A stretch of DNA of 64,000 bases, from the NCBI RefSeq assembly GCF_030227115.1, contig NZ_JASSUA010000003.1, forward strand, positions 310,001-374,000, given 5' to 3'. Shown piece after piece: positions 19,770 to 27,815 of this stretch (the first letter of the stretch is position 1; every line of letters starts with the position of its first letter). The notes below the pieces were generated by a model. That model did not search any database and was not told where the DNA came from. It worked only from the letters and a program-made list of their open reading frames with translations. The position numbers and the translations under genes are program-made. Source of the DNA: Marinobacter sp. SS13-12 (GTDB lineage: Bacteria; Pseudomonadota; Gammaproteobacteria; Pseudomonadales; Oleiphilaceae).

Positions 19770-20702
19770 ATGGCAGGGGTATTGGACAGTGTTAATCAGC
19801 GTACGCAGCTGGTGGGACAAAACCGCCTGGAACTTCTGCTGTTCCGGCTTCGTGACCAGCAGATGTATGGCATCAACGTGTTCAAGGTCAAGGAAGTTCT
19901 TCAGTGCCCGAAGCTGTCGTCCCTTCCGAACAGCCGGCCCATGGTGTGTGGTGTCGCACACATCCGGGGTGAGACGATCCCGATCATTGATCTTGCCATG
20001 TCGATACGGCTCCCGGGCATTCCCCGGGAAGAGTTGGCAAACTGCTTTGTGATCATTACCGAGTACAACCGCAAGACCCAGGGGTTCCTGGTCGGCGGTG
20101 TCGATCGCATCGTGAACATGAACTGGGAAGACATACTTCCGCCGCCCAAGGGAGCCGGGAAGGACGGCTACCTTACGGCGGTGACCCGTATTGATGACAG
20201 AATTGTCGAGATCATCGATGTGGAGAAAATCCTTTCCGAGGTTTCACCGCTCGAACAGGACGTGGGCGAGGACATACGCACCAGGAGTGCAGAGCGTGCA
20301 CCGGGCCACCTGCCGGTATTGGTGGTAGATGATTCCTCCGTTGCCAGACGACAGATTGAACGATGCCTGACCGCCATTGGCATGGAAGTCGTTACCAGGA
20401 ACGATGGCAAGCAGGCTTACGACTACCTTAAGGAAATCACAGCCGACGGGTCCCGTGCGGCAGACCACCTGTCACTGATTATCTCGGATGTCGAAATGCC
20501 GGAAATGGATGGGTACACTCTGGTTACCAGGTGCAAGAATGAGCCTGCCATCAGGGATGTGTATATCATGCTGCATACTTCTCTCAGTGGCGTCTTCAAC
20601 AAAGCCATGGTGCAGAAAGTAGGTGCGGATGATTTCATGGCCAAGTTCAGTCCCGATGAGCTGGCAGAAAGAGTCATGGAGATAATCGACCGAGAGCAGT
20701 GA
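19770..20702 (+). CDS. cheV: Chemotaxis coupling protein CheV
   Basis: CheV is a CheW-like adaptor with a receiver domain; it links chemoreceptors to CheA and helps adaptation. I choose the ATG at 19770 because AGGAG precedes it and the product then begins MAGVLDSVNQRTQLVGQNRL, the usual CheV start; 25 further upstream codons stay open. The 310 residues hold a CheW domain (about 18-165) and a response-regulator domain (about 185-305) with VLVVDDSS and the phospho-acceptor aspartate in LIISDVEMPEMDGYT. It is followed by cheR after 39 bp. Confidence 0.93.
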   Translation: MAGVLDSVNQRTQLVGQNRLELLLFRLRDQQMYGINVFKVKEVLQCPKLSSLPNSRPMVCGVAHIRGETIPIIDLAMSIRLPGIPREELANCFVIITEYNRKTQGFLVGGVDRIVNMNWEDILPPPKGAGKDGYLTAVTRIDDRIVEIIDVEKILSEVSPLEQDVGEDIRTRSAERAPGHLPVLVVDDSSVARRQIERCLTAIGMEVVTRNDGKQAYDYLKEITADGSRAADHLSLIISDVEMPEMDGYTLVTRCKNEPAIRDVYIMLHTSLSGVFNKAMVQKVGADDFMAKFSPDELAERVMEIIDREQ

Positions 20703-20741
20703 CGTTGCTGTCGCTTCCGACTCACCCAATACTGAGATCCA

Positions 20742-21569
20742 ATGAAAGCTGAAATAACGCCACAGGAATACGAGGCCTTCAAAACATTCCTGCAGGATGC
20801 GTGTGGCATTTTGCTCGGGGAGAACAAGCAGTACCTTGTCAAAAGCCGCCTGCGCCGAATCATGGAAGAGAACAAGCTGAACACCCTGGGTGAGCTGCTG
20901 GAGCGGGTGAAGCGCTCCGGCCGGAGCAGTCTGAAAGAAGTGGTTATCGATGCGATGACCACCAACGAAACCCTGTGGTTCCGTGACAATCACCCGTTCC
21001 GTATCCTGCAGGAAAAACTGCTGCCGGAATTCGGTGACCGGAAGGGGACACAGTCCCTGCGTATCTGGTCCGCGGCCTGTTCGACCGGCCAGGAGCCTTA
21101 TTCCGTGGCCATGATCACTGAAGAGTTCCGGCGCCAGCGGCCGGGTAAACTACGGGATGTGAAAATCACCGCCACCGATATCTCCAAAAGCGTGCTGGAA
21201 GTGGCTCGCCGTGGCGAGTACGAGATGATTGCCATTGGCCGCGGCCTTTCACCCGAACGGCAAAAGCAGTTCTTTACCCCGGCCATGAACGGCAGTTGGC
21301 AGATCCGGCCGCAAATCAAAAGCATGGTCGAGTTCCGGGAACTGAACCTGCTTGAGCGCTACATGCTTGGCAAGTTCGATATCGTGATGTGCCGAAACGT
21401 GCTGATCTACTTTTCGGCAGAATTGAAAAAAGACATTCTGACCCGTATTCATGCCACCCTCAATCCCGGGGGCTACCTGATACTGGGAGCGTCGGAATCG
21501 CTGAACGGGCTGCCTCACCTCTATGAAATGGTGCAGTGCCACCCCGGGATCATCTACCGGAAGAAATAG
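20742..21569 (+). CDS. cheR: Chemoreceptor methyltransferase CheR
   Basis: CheR methylates glutamates of methyl-accepting chemoreceptors using SAM, setting adaptation. The 275-residue enzyme has the N-terminal helical domain (about 5-75) and the Rossmann catalytic domain (about 80-270), with RIWSAACSTGQEPYSVAM as the SAM motif, KITATDISKSVLEVARRG, and FDIVMCRNVLIYFS. It carries no extra C-terminal repeats. The cheV-cheR pair next to flgA-flgM matches the arrangement in Pseudomonas. Confidence 0.94.
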   Translation: MKAEITPQEYEAFKTFLQDACGILLGENKQYLVKSRLRRIMEENKLNTLGELLERVKRSGRSSLKEVVIDAMTTNETLWFRDNHPFRILQEKLLPEFGDRKGTQSLRIWSAACSTGQEPYSVAMITEEFRRQRPGKLRDVKITATDISKSVLEVARRGEYEMIAIGRGLSPERQKQFFTPAMNGSWQIRPQIKSMVEFRELNLLERYMLGKFDIVMCRNVLIYFSAELKKDILTRIHATLNPGGYLILGASESLNGLPHLYEMVQCHPGIIYRKK

Positions 21570-21578
21570 GTCCGTCCT

Positions 21579-22766
21579 ATGCCCCTCAATGTATGGATAC
21601 TGGTCGCCGCCCAGGCGCTTGCCATGTGCACAGCGCCTTTCATTGTTTTTATCGGAAGTATTCACGGCCGCCTGCTGGCACCCTCACCGGAACTGGCGAC
21701 TCTGCCGGTGGGGCTGGTGGTTGTGGGCACGGTGCTGGCAATCAAACCCGCTACCTGGTTGATGGAACGTATCGGGCGCAAGCCGGTGATGCTGCTGGGC
21801 ACCCTGGCCGGAACCCTGGCGGGCAGCCTCGGTGCTCTGGCAGCCTGGACAGCCAGTTTTCCGTTGCTGTGTGTGGCGGCCGTGGTGGGCGGAACGGGCC
21901 TGGCCGTGGTGCATCAGTATCGTTTTGCAGCCATGGAATCGGTGTCCTCCGACATGGCGGGTTCCGCTGCAGCCAGAGTGCTGCTGGGCGGGTTGGTAGC
22001 GGCCTGGCTGGGACCTGAAATTGCGCTGGCCGGTGGTGGCGGGCAGGCGCAATACCCCTTCATGGGCGGATGGCTTGCCCTGGGTGCGGTTCAGGTGCTG
22101 GCCATGGTCGTACTGACGTTCGGCTATCGTGCCAGTGGAGAACATGTGCGTGGGGCCGCAGTCGGTGGCGGTCGCCCCATGACCGCCATTCTGAAGCAGC
22201 CCGTCATCTGGGCTGCGATCAGTGCCGCTGCGGTTGGTTACGCGATCATGAGCTTTATCATGACAGCAACTCCCTTGAGTATGACTGACATAGCCAGTCA
22301 TCCGCTTGAGGATGCCAAACGGGTTATCCAGCTTCACATCATGGCCATGTACCTGCCATCGCTTATCAGCGGCTGGCTGATCCGGGTTGTGGGGATTCCA
22401 CGGATGATGGGGCTGGGGTTACTGGCGTATCTCGGATGTGTGGTGCTGGCCTTCAGCGGGATCACGTTCCATCATTACCTGTCGGCTTTGATTCTGCTCG
22501 GTATTGGCTGGAATTTCCTGTTTGTGGGTGGCACCACGTTACTGCCGCAGGGGTATCAGGATGAAGAGCGTTTCCGGGTGCAGGGGCTGAATGACCTGGT
22601 GGTGTTCGGTTCACAGGCAACGGCGGCAATGAGTGCCGGTGCGGTATTGGCGGCGTTCCACTGGACCGGCCTGTTACTGATTGCCGTGCCCTTCCTGGTA
22701 CTCCATGGCGTACTGATGGCAATCTGGCTGATGGGCCGTCGGGCACCGACCGGGTTGCCAGAATAG
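21579..22766 (+). CDS. MFS transporter
   Basis: This 395-residue inner-membrane carrier has about 12 hydrophobic segments. It begins PLNVWILVAAQALAMCTAPF and has the MFS loop 2-3 basic motif LMERIGRKPVMLLG (about 66-79). The substrate is not predictable from sequence. It starts 9 bp after cheR on the same strand, so it could be read through, but it has no obvious link to chemotaxis. Confidence 0.85.
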   Translation: MPLNVWILVAAQALAMCTAPFIVFIGSIHGRLLAPSPELATLPVGLVVVGTVLAIKPATWLMERIGRKPVMLLGTLAGTLAGSLGALAAWTASFPLLCVAAVVGGTGLAVVHQYRFAAMESVSSDMAGSAAARVLLGGLVAAWLGPEIALAGGGGQAQYPFMGGWLALGAVQVLAMVVLTFGYRASGEHVRGAAVGGGRPMTAILKQPVIWAAISAAAVGYAIMSFIMTATPLSMTDIASHPLEDAKRVIQLHIMAMYLPSLISGWLIRVVGIPRMMGLGLLAYLGCVVLAFSGITFHHYLSALILLGIGWNFLFVGGTTLLPQGYQDEERFRVQGLNDLVVFGSQATAAMSAGAVLAAFHWTGLLLIAVPFLVLHGVLMAIWLMGRRAPTGLPE

Positions 22767-22816
22767 CAGGGAAGGGGGCGCCGACGCTCGGTCAGAGCGC
22801 CAGCACCCGCTGGCGA

Positions 22817-24223
22817 TCAAACCAGGTTGTAGATGAACACGATGGCCACGGCGATCGGTGTGAAATACCGCAACACCCGATACCAGACGGTAAAGGCCCC
22901 CGGTGACATGGACAGTTCCTCCTCCAGGGCATTGCGGGACAGGAACCAGCCGACAAATACCGCTACCAGCAGTCCGCCTAGCGGCAACAGGATGCTGGCG
23001 GTAAGGAAGTCCAGCAGATCGAAGATGGTCTTACCTTCGAACATTGCGAACATGCCCAGTGGTGTCACATCAGACCACAGGTTCAGCGACAGTATCGAGG
23101 CGATGCCCAGCAGCCAGCAGGCGATGCCCGCGCCAAGCGTGCTGAGGGTACGGTTCATGCCTTTCTGTTCCTCGAGCCATTCCACCAGCGGTTCCAGCAA
23201 CGAAATACCGGACGTCCAGGCGGCGAAAATCAGCAACACGAAAAACAGCGTGCCAAACAGGCTGCCCATGGGCATCTGGCCGAACGCCAGCGGCAGGGTC
23301 TGGAAGATCAGCCCCGGGCCCGCTCCCGGCTCAAGACCGTTGGCGAAGACAATCGGGAAAATCGCCAGTCCCGCCAGCAGAGCCACCATGGTGTCCATCA
23401 CCGAGACAGCGACAGAGGTTTTGGCGATGGAGATGTTTTTCGGCAGGTAAGAGCCGTAAGCCATCATGATGCCCATGCCCAGGCTGAGTGTGAAAAAGGC
23501 ATGACCCAGGGCCACGAGGACACCGGAGGTGGTAAGTTTGGAGAAGTCCGGCTGGAACAGGAAGCTTACCGCCTGGCCGAAATGGCCGGTGGTCATGGCG
23601 TAGCCGACAACGATGAGCAGCAGCACGAACAGCGCCGGCATCAGGATACTCACGGCCCGCTCCAGCCCGGAACGAACCCCGCGGGCAACCACCACCATGA
23701 CCAGTGCCATGAACAGGGTGTGCCACATCAGCAGCTTCATGGGGTCGCCCAGCAGTCCCGTGAAGATCGCACCGATGGATTCGGCACTCTGGCCCGCGAG
23801 TTGCCCGGTGGCGGCGGTGCCCACATAGGAGATGGCCCAGCCACCAATCACCGAATAAAACGACAGGATCAGGAACCCGGCCAATACGCCGATGGCGGCC
23901 ACCCAGCTCCACGCCGGCTTCAGGCCCTCCTGGCTGGTGATCGCCCGCATGCTGTTGACGGGGCTGTGGCCACCACGGCGGCCGATCAGAACCTCGGCCA
24001 TCATGATCGGCACGCCAACGGCGGCGATGCACAGCAGGTAAACAAGAACAAAGGCGCCACCACCGTTCTCACCGGTGATGTAGGGGAACTTCCAGATATT
24101 GCCAAGGCCTACCGCAGAACCGGTGGCCGCCAGAATAAAGGCAAGGCGCGAAGACCAGAGCCCACGCGCAGCTGCCGCCTTGTCCATGGCACCGCCCGTG
24201 GCGGAGGAAGAAGCATTACTCAT
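22817..24223 (-). CDS. Sodium-dependent transporter, neurotransmitter:sodium symporter (SNF) family
   Basis: This is a predicted Na+-coupled amino-acid symporter of the LeuT fold. The start is set at 24223 (ATG) because AGGAG precedes it, giving 468 residues; upstream codons are open but unlikely. The hallmark N-terminal segment is RLAFILAATGSAVGLGNIWK, then FPYITGENGGGAFVLVYLLC, which forms the TM1/TM2 Na+- and substrate-binding core. About 11-12 membrane spans follow. It is divergent from nothing: the dehydrogenase at 24289 lies just upstream in the same direction, which suggests co-expression and perhaps import of the branched-chain amino acid it oxidises (inference). Confidence 0.92.
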   Translation of the reverse strand: MSNASSSATGGAMDKAAAARGLWSSRLAFILAATGSAVGLGNIWKFPYITGENGGGAFVLVYLLCIAAVGVPIMMAEVLIGRRGGHSPVNSMRAITSQEGLKPAWSWVAAIGVLAGFLILSFYSVIGGWAISYVGTAATGQLAGQSAESIGAIFTGLLGDPMKLLMWHTLFMALVMVVVARGVRSGLERAVSILMPALFVLLLIVVGYAMTTGHFGQAVSFLFQPDFSKLTTSGVLVALGHAFFTLSLGMGIMMAYGSYLPKNISIAKTSVAVSVMDTMVALLAGLAIFPIVFANGLEPGAGPGLIFQTLPLAFGQMPMGSLFGTLFFVLLIFAAWTSGISLLEPLVEWLEEQKGMNRTLSTLGAGIACWLLGIASILSLNLWSDVTPLGMFAMFEGKTIFDLLDFLTASILLPLGGLLVAVFVGWFLSRNALEEELSMSPGAFTVWYRVLRYFTPIAVAIVFIYNLV

Positions 24224-24288
24224 TGTATTCTCCTGTTTACTGTTTTTGTTTTCGGGGGGAATGAGAGATAGCAGCGTGACCGCCACCA

Positions 24289-25350
24289 TCAACGGGATAT
24301 AGGTCTGAATCGTTCCTCTGCCAGCTGGTTGGCGATCTGTCCGGTGGGCAAGCCATCACGTTGTGACCGCTCGAAAATTTCCTGCAGCGTGTCTCCGATG
24401 GTGTCCACGTGTTTCCGGACTGCATCCGGGTCCGGGCCGGTGCGCTCGTAGTAGACATCGATGATGCCACCGGCGTTGATCACGAAATCCGGTGCGTAGA
24501 GCACGCCATGTTTCCACAGCACCTCGTCGTGGCGCGGGCTGGCCAGCTGGTTGTTGGCGGCGCCGGCAACGATGGGGGCCTGAAGCTTTGCAATGGATTG
24601 GTCATTCAGCACGGCACCCATGGCACAGGGCGCCACCACGTCCACCGGCAGGTACAGGATCTCCTCTGCGGTGGCCGGTGTGGCGCCGAGTTCAGCCACG
24701 GCCCGGTCCATCTGATCCTGATGGGTGTCATACACCCACAGTTTTGCGCCGGCTTCGGTAAGATGCCGGGCCAGGCGATAGCCCACATTGCCAATGCCCT
24801 GGACAGCGACTGTCAGACCTTCAAGGTCACTGCGACCGAGTTTGTGCTTTACTGCTGCCTGAAGGCCTACAAAGGTACCCCAGGCAGTGGCGGGAGACGG
24901 GTCACCGTTGCTTGGGCGGCCATCGAACCCGGGACGCTCCTTTATTCCGGCGACGTTGGAGGTCTGGCGGCCCATGATTTTCAGGTCGGCAACACTGGTG
25001 CCGGAGTCTTCCGCTGCAATGTAGAGTCCACCAAGCTGCTCCAGAAAGCGTCCCATGGATTCCAGAAGGGCTTCGGTTTTGTGTTGGCGAGGATCGCCAA
25101 TGATCACCGATTTGCCACCACCCAGGTTGAGATTGGCGAGGGCAGATTTGTAAGTCATACCCCGCGACAATCTCAGTACATCACGGAGCGCCTCTTCGTC
25201 GCTGGCATAGGGGAACATACGGCAACCGCCAAGGGCAGGGCCGCGGGCTGTGTTGTGGACGGCAATGATGGCGCGCAGGCCCGTTTCAGGGTCGCAGCAG
25301 AAAGTGAGATGTTCGTGGTGGTCGAATTCAGGATGCGTAAATACAGTCAT
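24289..25350 (-). CDS. Leucine dehydrogenase-type amino-acid dehydrogenase
   Basis: This is a predicted NAD-dependent oxidative deaminase of Leu, Val, Phe or a similar amino acid. The 353-residue protein has the Glu/Leu/Phe/Val dehydrogenase dimerisation domain with [19 protein letters not shown]. The catalytic lysine segments are [20 protein letters not shown]. The Rossmann domain has [20 protein letters not shown] (about 180-200). The length (about 350) fits leucine or phenylalanine dehydrogenases rather than glutamate dehydrogenase. It is followed by an SNF-type symporter gene in the same direction. Confidence 0.88.
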   Translation of the reverse strand: MTVFTHPEFDHHEHLTFCCDPETGLRAIIAVHNTARGPALGGCRMFPYASDEEALRDVLRLSRGMTYKSALANLNLGGGKSVIIGDPRQHKTEALLESMGRFLEQLGGLYIAAEDSGTSVADLKIMGRQTSNVAGIKERPGFDGRPSNGDPSPATAWGTFVGLQAAVKHKLGRSDLEGLTVAVQGIGNVGYRLARHLTEAGAKLWVYDTHQDQMDRAVAELGATPATAEEILYLPVDVVAPCAMGAVLNDQSIAKLQAPIVAGAANNQLASPRHDEVLWKHGVLYAPDFVINAGGIIDVYYERTGPDPDAVRKHVDTIGDTLQEIFERSQRDGLPTGQIANQLAEERFRPISR

Positions 25351-25923
25351 TGTTCAGGTTCCTTCTAACGCGTTTGCATTGGGAGCCACCCTGGTTGCGG
25401 ATGCCTGCGCTGATGGCGGACACAGCCGAAACTGGATTGGTCACGGGTGACGGACCGGTCAAATGCCAGATTGAGGCTGCGCTAATCGCGCAAAGAGGGC
25501 ACTTGGCAGCAGGTTCGATCGACTCGATCGTGAAGCAAAAGCAGGACGCGTAAAGAAGGATGTAATCGGGAGTTGCAGGATACGGGCAGGAAAGCCCATC
25601 ATCAGGGACTGATTTACCGGTGACATACTGAAATCCTCTTCCACCAGGCCGGATCACGGCGTTCGTGGTCGTTTTGTTGTTGTGCCCCGGCGGGTTGGCC
25701 GGCAGGCATGATTTCATCGGGTGGGGCCCTTTTGGGGCCCGACGGAAAAAAGACTAGATAGCTTTTCCACCATCGTCAATGGTTGGAAATCACACATTTT
25801 TCAGTGAATTTGAAAAGTTTAACGGTAACAATCAGATAGCTCTACTTTACGTAAACGTAAATTTTCAGGTTGGCCGGAACGGGCGGCAGAATCCGGCTTT
25901 TACCTCCTTCAGGAAACCCCTTT
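25351..25923. other. 573-bp intergenic region between the divergent dehydrogenase and lipocalin genes
   Basis: I find no convincing gene here. A perfect GGGGCCC/GGGCCCC stem with a short TTTT-containing loop occupies about 25724-25740, but no T-run follows it on either strand, so it does not look like a terminator. AT-rich sequence at 25770-25865, before the lipocalin gene, probably holds its promoter. Confidence 0.4.
25846..25861 (+). promoter_or_regulatory. Inverted repeat, possible operator upstream of the lipocalin gene
   Basis: TTTACG (25846-25851), TAAA, then CGTAAA (25856-25861) is a perfect 6-bp inverted repeat 62 bp before the lipocalin start. From memory it resembles sites of MerR-type regulators such as LiuR; that link is unproven. 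Confidence 0.35.
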
Positions 25924-26451
25924 ATGCCTGTGTCAAAGTGCTTGATCATTTCGGCTGTTCTCCTGGTCGCTGGATGCACCGGAGTACCCGATGGAATTGA
26001 ACCGGTGAGTCATCTGGATGTAGAGCGCTATAAGGGCACCTGGTATGAAATCGCGCGCCTGGATCATTCTTTTGAAGAAGGCTTGTCCAACGTAACGGCT
26101 GACTATTCACTTCAGGACGATGGCAGCATCCGCGTGATCAATCGGGGTTATTCGGAGGAGGACGAGAAGTGGGAGGACGCTGAAGGCCGCGCCGTGTTTG
26201 TGGATGAGGAGAACAACGGGCACCTGAAAGTCTCGTTTTTCGGCCCTTTTTACGCATCTTACGTGGTGTTCGAGCTCGATGAGGACTACCGCTACGCCTA
26301 CATCACCGGGTACGACCGGGATTATCTCTGGTTTCTGTCCAAGACGCCCAGCGTGAGCGACGAGGCCCTGGCGGAATTCAGAACGGTGGCGACAGAAAAA
26401 GGCTTCGATCTTGAAGAGCTGATTGTTGTGGATCAGAGCCGCAACCGGTAA
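25924..26451 (+). CDS. blc: Outer-membrane lipoprotein, lipocalin (Blc) family
   Basis: This is a bacterial lipocalin, a lipid- or fatty-acid-binding outer-membrane lipoprotein. The ATG at 25924 follows AGGAAA and gives 175 residues with a signal peptide ending in the lipobox VAGC. An earlier in-frame start would bury the signal. The lipocalin hallmark is DVERYKGTWYEIARLDHSFE, with GxWYE, near the mature N-terminus. The conserved YAYITGYDRDYLWFLSKTP lies towards the end. The length is usual for Blc. Its stop converges on the cupin gene. Confidence 0.93.
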   Translation: MPVSKCLIISAVLLVAGCTGVPDGIEPVSHLDVERYKGTWYEIARLDHSFEEGLSNVTADYSLQDDGSIRVINRGYSEEDEKWEDAEGRAVFVDEENNGHLKVSFFGPFYASYVVFELDEDYRYAYITGYDRDYLWFLSKTPSVSDEALAEFRTVATEKGFDLEELIVVDQSRNR

Positions 26452-26475
26452 AACCCTCCAGGGCACCGTCAGCAA

Positions 26476-27126
26476 TCAGACGGGAAGGTGGCCGGTTTTC
26501 ACCCAGATCACCGTTTCTTCGTCGACAAAGGGGTGATGCTGGCTCATATGCGGGCTTCGCATCCAGGTACCGGCGGGGTAGCGTCCGTTCTCGTCACAGA
26601 ACTCGCCCGATAGCACCAGTATCTCCTCGCCACCGAAGTGCCGGTGGGGCTGGAACTTTTCCTTTGCAGGCCACTTCACCAGCGCCACGTGCTCGTGTTC
26701 GAACTCATGCAGGGGCATCACCTCGAGGCCACCAATGCCTGGCAACCACTCGGCGGTGTTGGTGTCGATGCGTACGGTGGCGGTGTCGCGCTCATCGAAC
26801 TGATGGAGCTTCACAAACAGAACGCAGCCTTCCTCGCTGAACGGGGCATGGCCGCTGCCGGGTGGGTTGCGCAGGTAAAACCCTTTGCCATAATCACCCG
26901 TCTCATCAGAGAACACGCCCTCAAGAACCAGAATTTCTTCACCCAGGGGGTGTTCATGGCGCTTGAAACTGGCGCCTGGCTCATACCGGACAATGCTGGT
27001 GGCGTGGCCACGTTCCGCTTCCTCACGCGCCAGGGGTTTACGGAGCACCCCACCGGCCGGGCTGGGAATCCACTCCTGGCTGGCGCTCTGGATGACGATT
27101 CTCTGGTTGAAATCCATGTTGAGCAT
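26476..27126 (-). CDS. Two-domain cupin protein, ChrR cupin-like
   Basis: The start is set at 27126 because GGAG lies five bases upstream, giving 216 residues. The protein holds two cupin units (about 5-105 and 110-210) with similar cores: FKRHEHPLGEEILVLEGVFS in the first and FQPHRHFGGEEILVLSGEFC in the second. These provide the metal-binding His and Glu. This is the domain that forms the C-terminal half of the anti-sigma factor ChrR, but the zinc-binding anti-sigma part is absent, so this is a stand-alone double cupin. The activity is unknown. Confidence 0.82.
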   Translation of the reverse strand: MLNMDFNQRIVIQSASQEWIPSPAGGVLRKPLAREEAERGHATSIVRYEPGASFKRHEHPLGEEILVLEGVFSDETGDYGKGFYLRNPPGSGHAPFSEEGCVLFVKLHQFDERDTATVRIDTNTAEWLPGIGGLEVMPLHEFEHEHVALVKWPAKEKFQPHRHFGGEEILVLSGEFCDENGRYPAGTWMRSPHMSQHHPFVDEETVIWVKTGHLPV

Positions 27127-27201
27127 AGGAACTCCGGTCAAACATATGAGCCATTGTCTACGACGAGTGTCCGGTGCCGGATGTATTTCCAGCCCCGGCC
27201 T

Positions 27202-27732
27202 CTATTTGATCAGCTTCTGAACCTCACGGAAGGCTGGGTGTTCACAGTGTTGCATCCACTCGAAGGCGACCATTTCCACGGTAACAATGGTGGCCCCTGC
27301 CTGCTGCAGGCGCTCCAGGGCCGCGTCCCGGTCGTTGTCATGACGGGAGCCGGTTGCGTTCTCCACCACCCATACGCCGAAACCGGCGGCCAACAGTGAC
27401 AGGGCAGTTTGCAGCATGCAGACGTGGGCCTCGCAACCACCAATGATGATCTGTTTCCGGTCAGCGGGGATGGCGTTCACCAAACCGCCACCGCAGGCAT
27501 CGAAGTGAATCTTGGTTACGGTCTGGTCGGCGAGCCCGGCAATTTCGTCATCGTTGTGTCCCAGCTTTTCCGGAATCTGTTCCGTGGCAATAACGGGCAC
27601 GTCCATAAGCCTGGCGATACGGGCGAGCCTGGCACTTTCGGTCAATACCGAGTCGCCATGGCTGATCACGGGCATCAGCTTTTTCTGAAGGTCTATCAGC
27701 ACCAGTGTTGATTGTTCGGCGTTCATCAGCAT
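27202..27732 (-). CDS. Isochorismatase-family hydrolase
   Basis: This 176-residue cysteine hydrolase of the isochorismatase/YcaC group begins with STLVLIDLQKKLMP (catalytic Asp in LIDLQ). It has VPVIATEQIPEKLG and the nucleophilic cysteine in GGCEAHVCMLQTA. Members act on amides, nicotinamide or unknown substrates, so no exact reaction is proposed. The ATG at 27732 is preceded by AAGGAG at a good distance. It is followed after 75 bp by the cupin gene on the same strand and preceded by the carboxylase. Confidence 0.87.
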   Translation of the reverse strand: MLMNAEQSTLVLIDLQKKLMPVISHGDSVLTESARLARIARLMDVPVIATEQIPEKLGHNDDEIAGLADQTVTKIHFDACGGGLVNAIPADRKQIIIGGCEAHVCMLQTALSLLAAGFGVWVVENATGSRHDNDRDAALERLQQAGATIVTVEMVAFEWMQHCEHPAFREVQKLIK

Positions 27733-27815
27733 AACAGTCTCCTTCCCGAGGCAGCCGGGTTATGGTCTTTTCCCAGTATCGCACAAACCTGCAAATGGTT
27801 ACTGCGGCTGCTCGA

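Noticed and set aside
22798..22815. CGCCAGC/GCTGGCG stem between the MFS gene and the symporter as a terminator
   Set aside because: No T-run follows on either strand and it lies just outside the symporter stop; left as an unassigned stem.
25328..25717. 129-codon minus-strand frame overlapping the start of the dehydrogenase
   Set aside because: Cys/Ser/Pro-rich with no family signature, and it overlaps a well-supported gene start.
25724..25740. The GGGGCCC/GGGCCCC stem as a terminator
   Set aside because: No T-run follows on either strand; on the minus strand the T-run precedes the stem.
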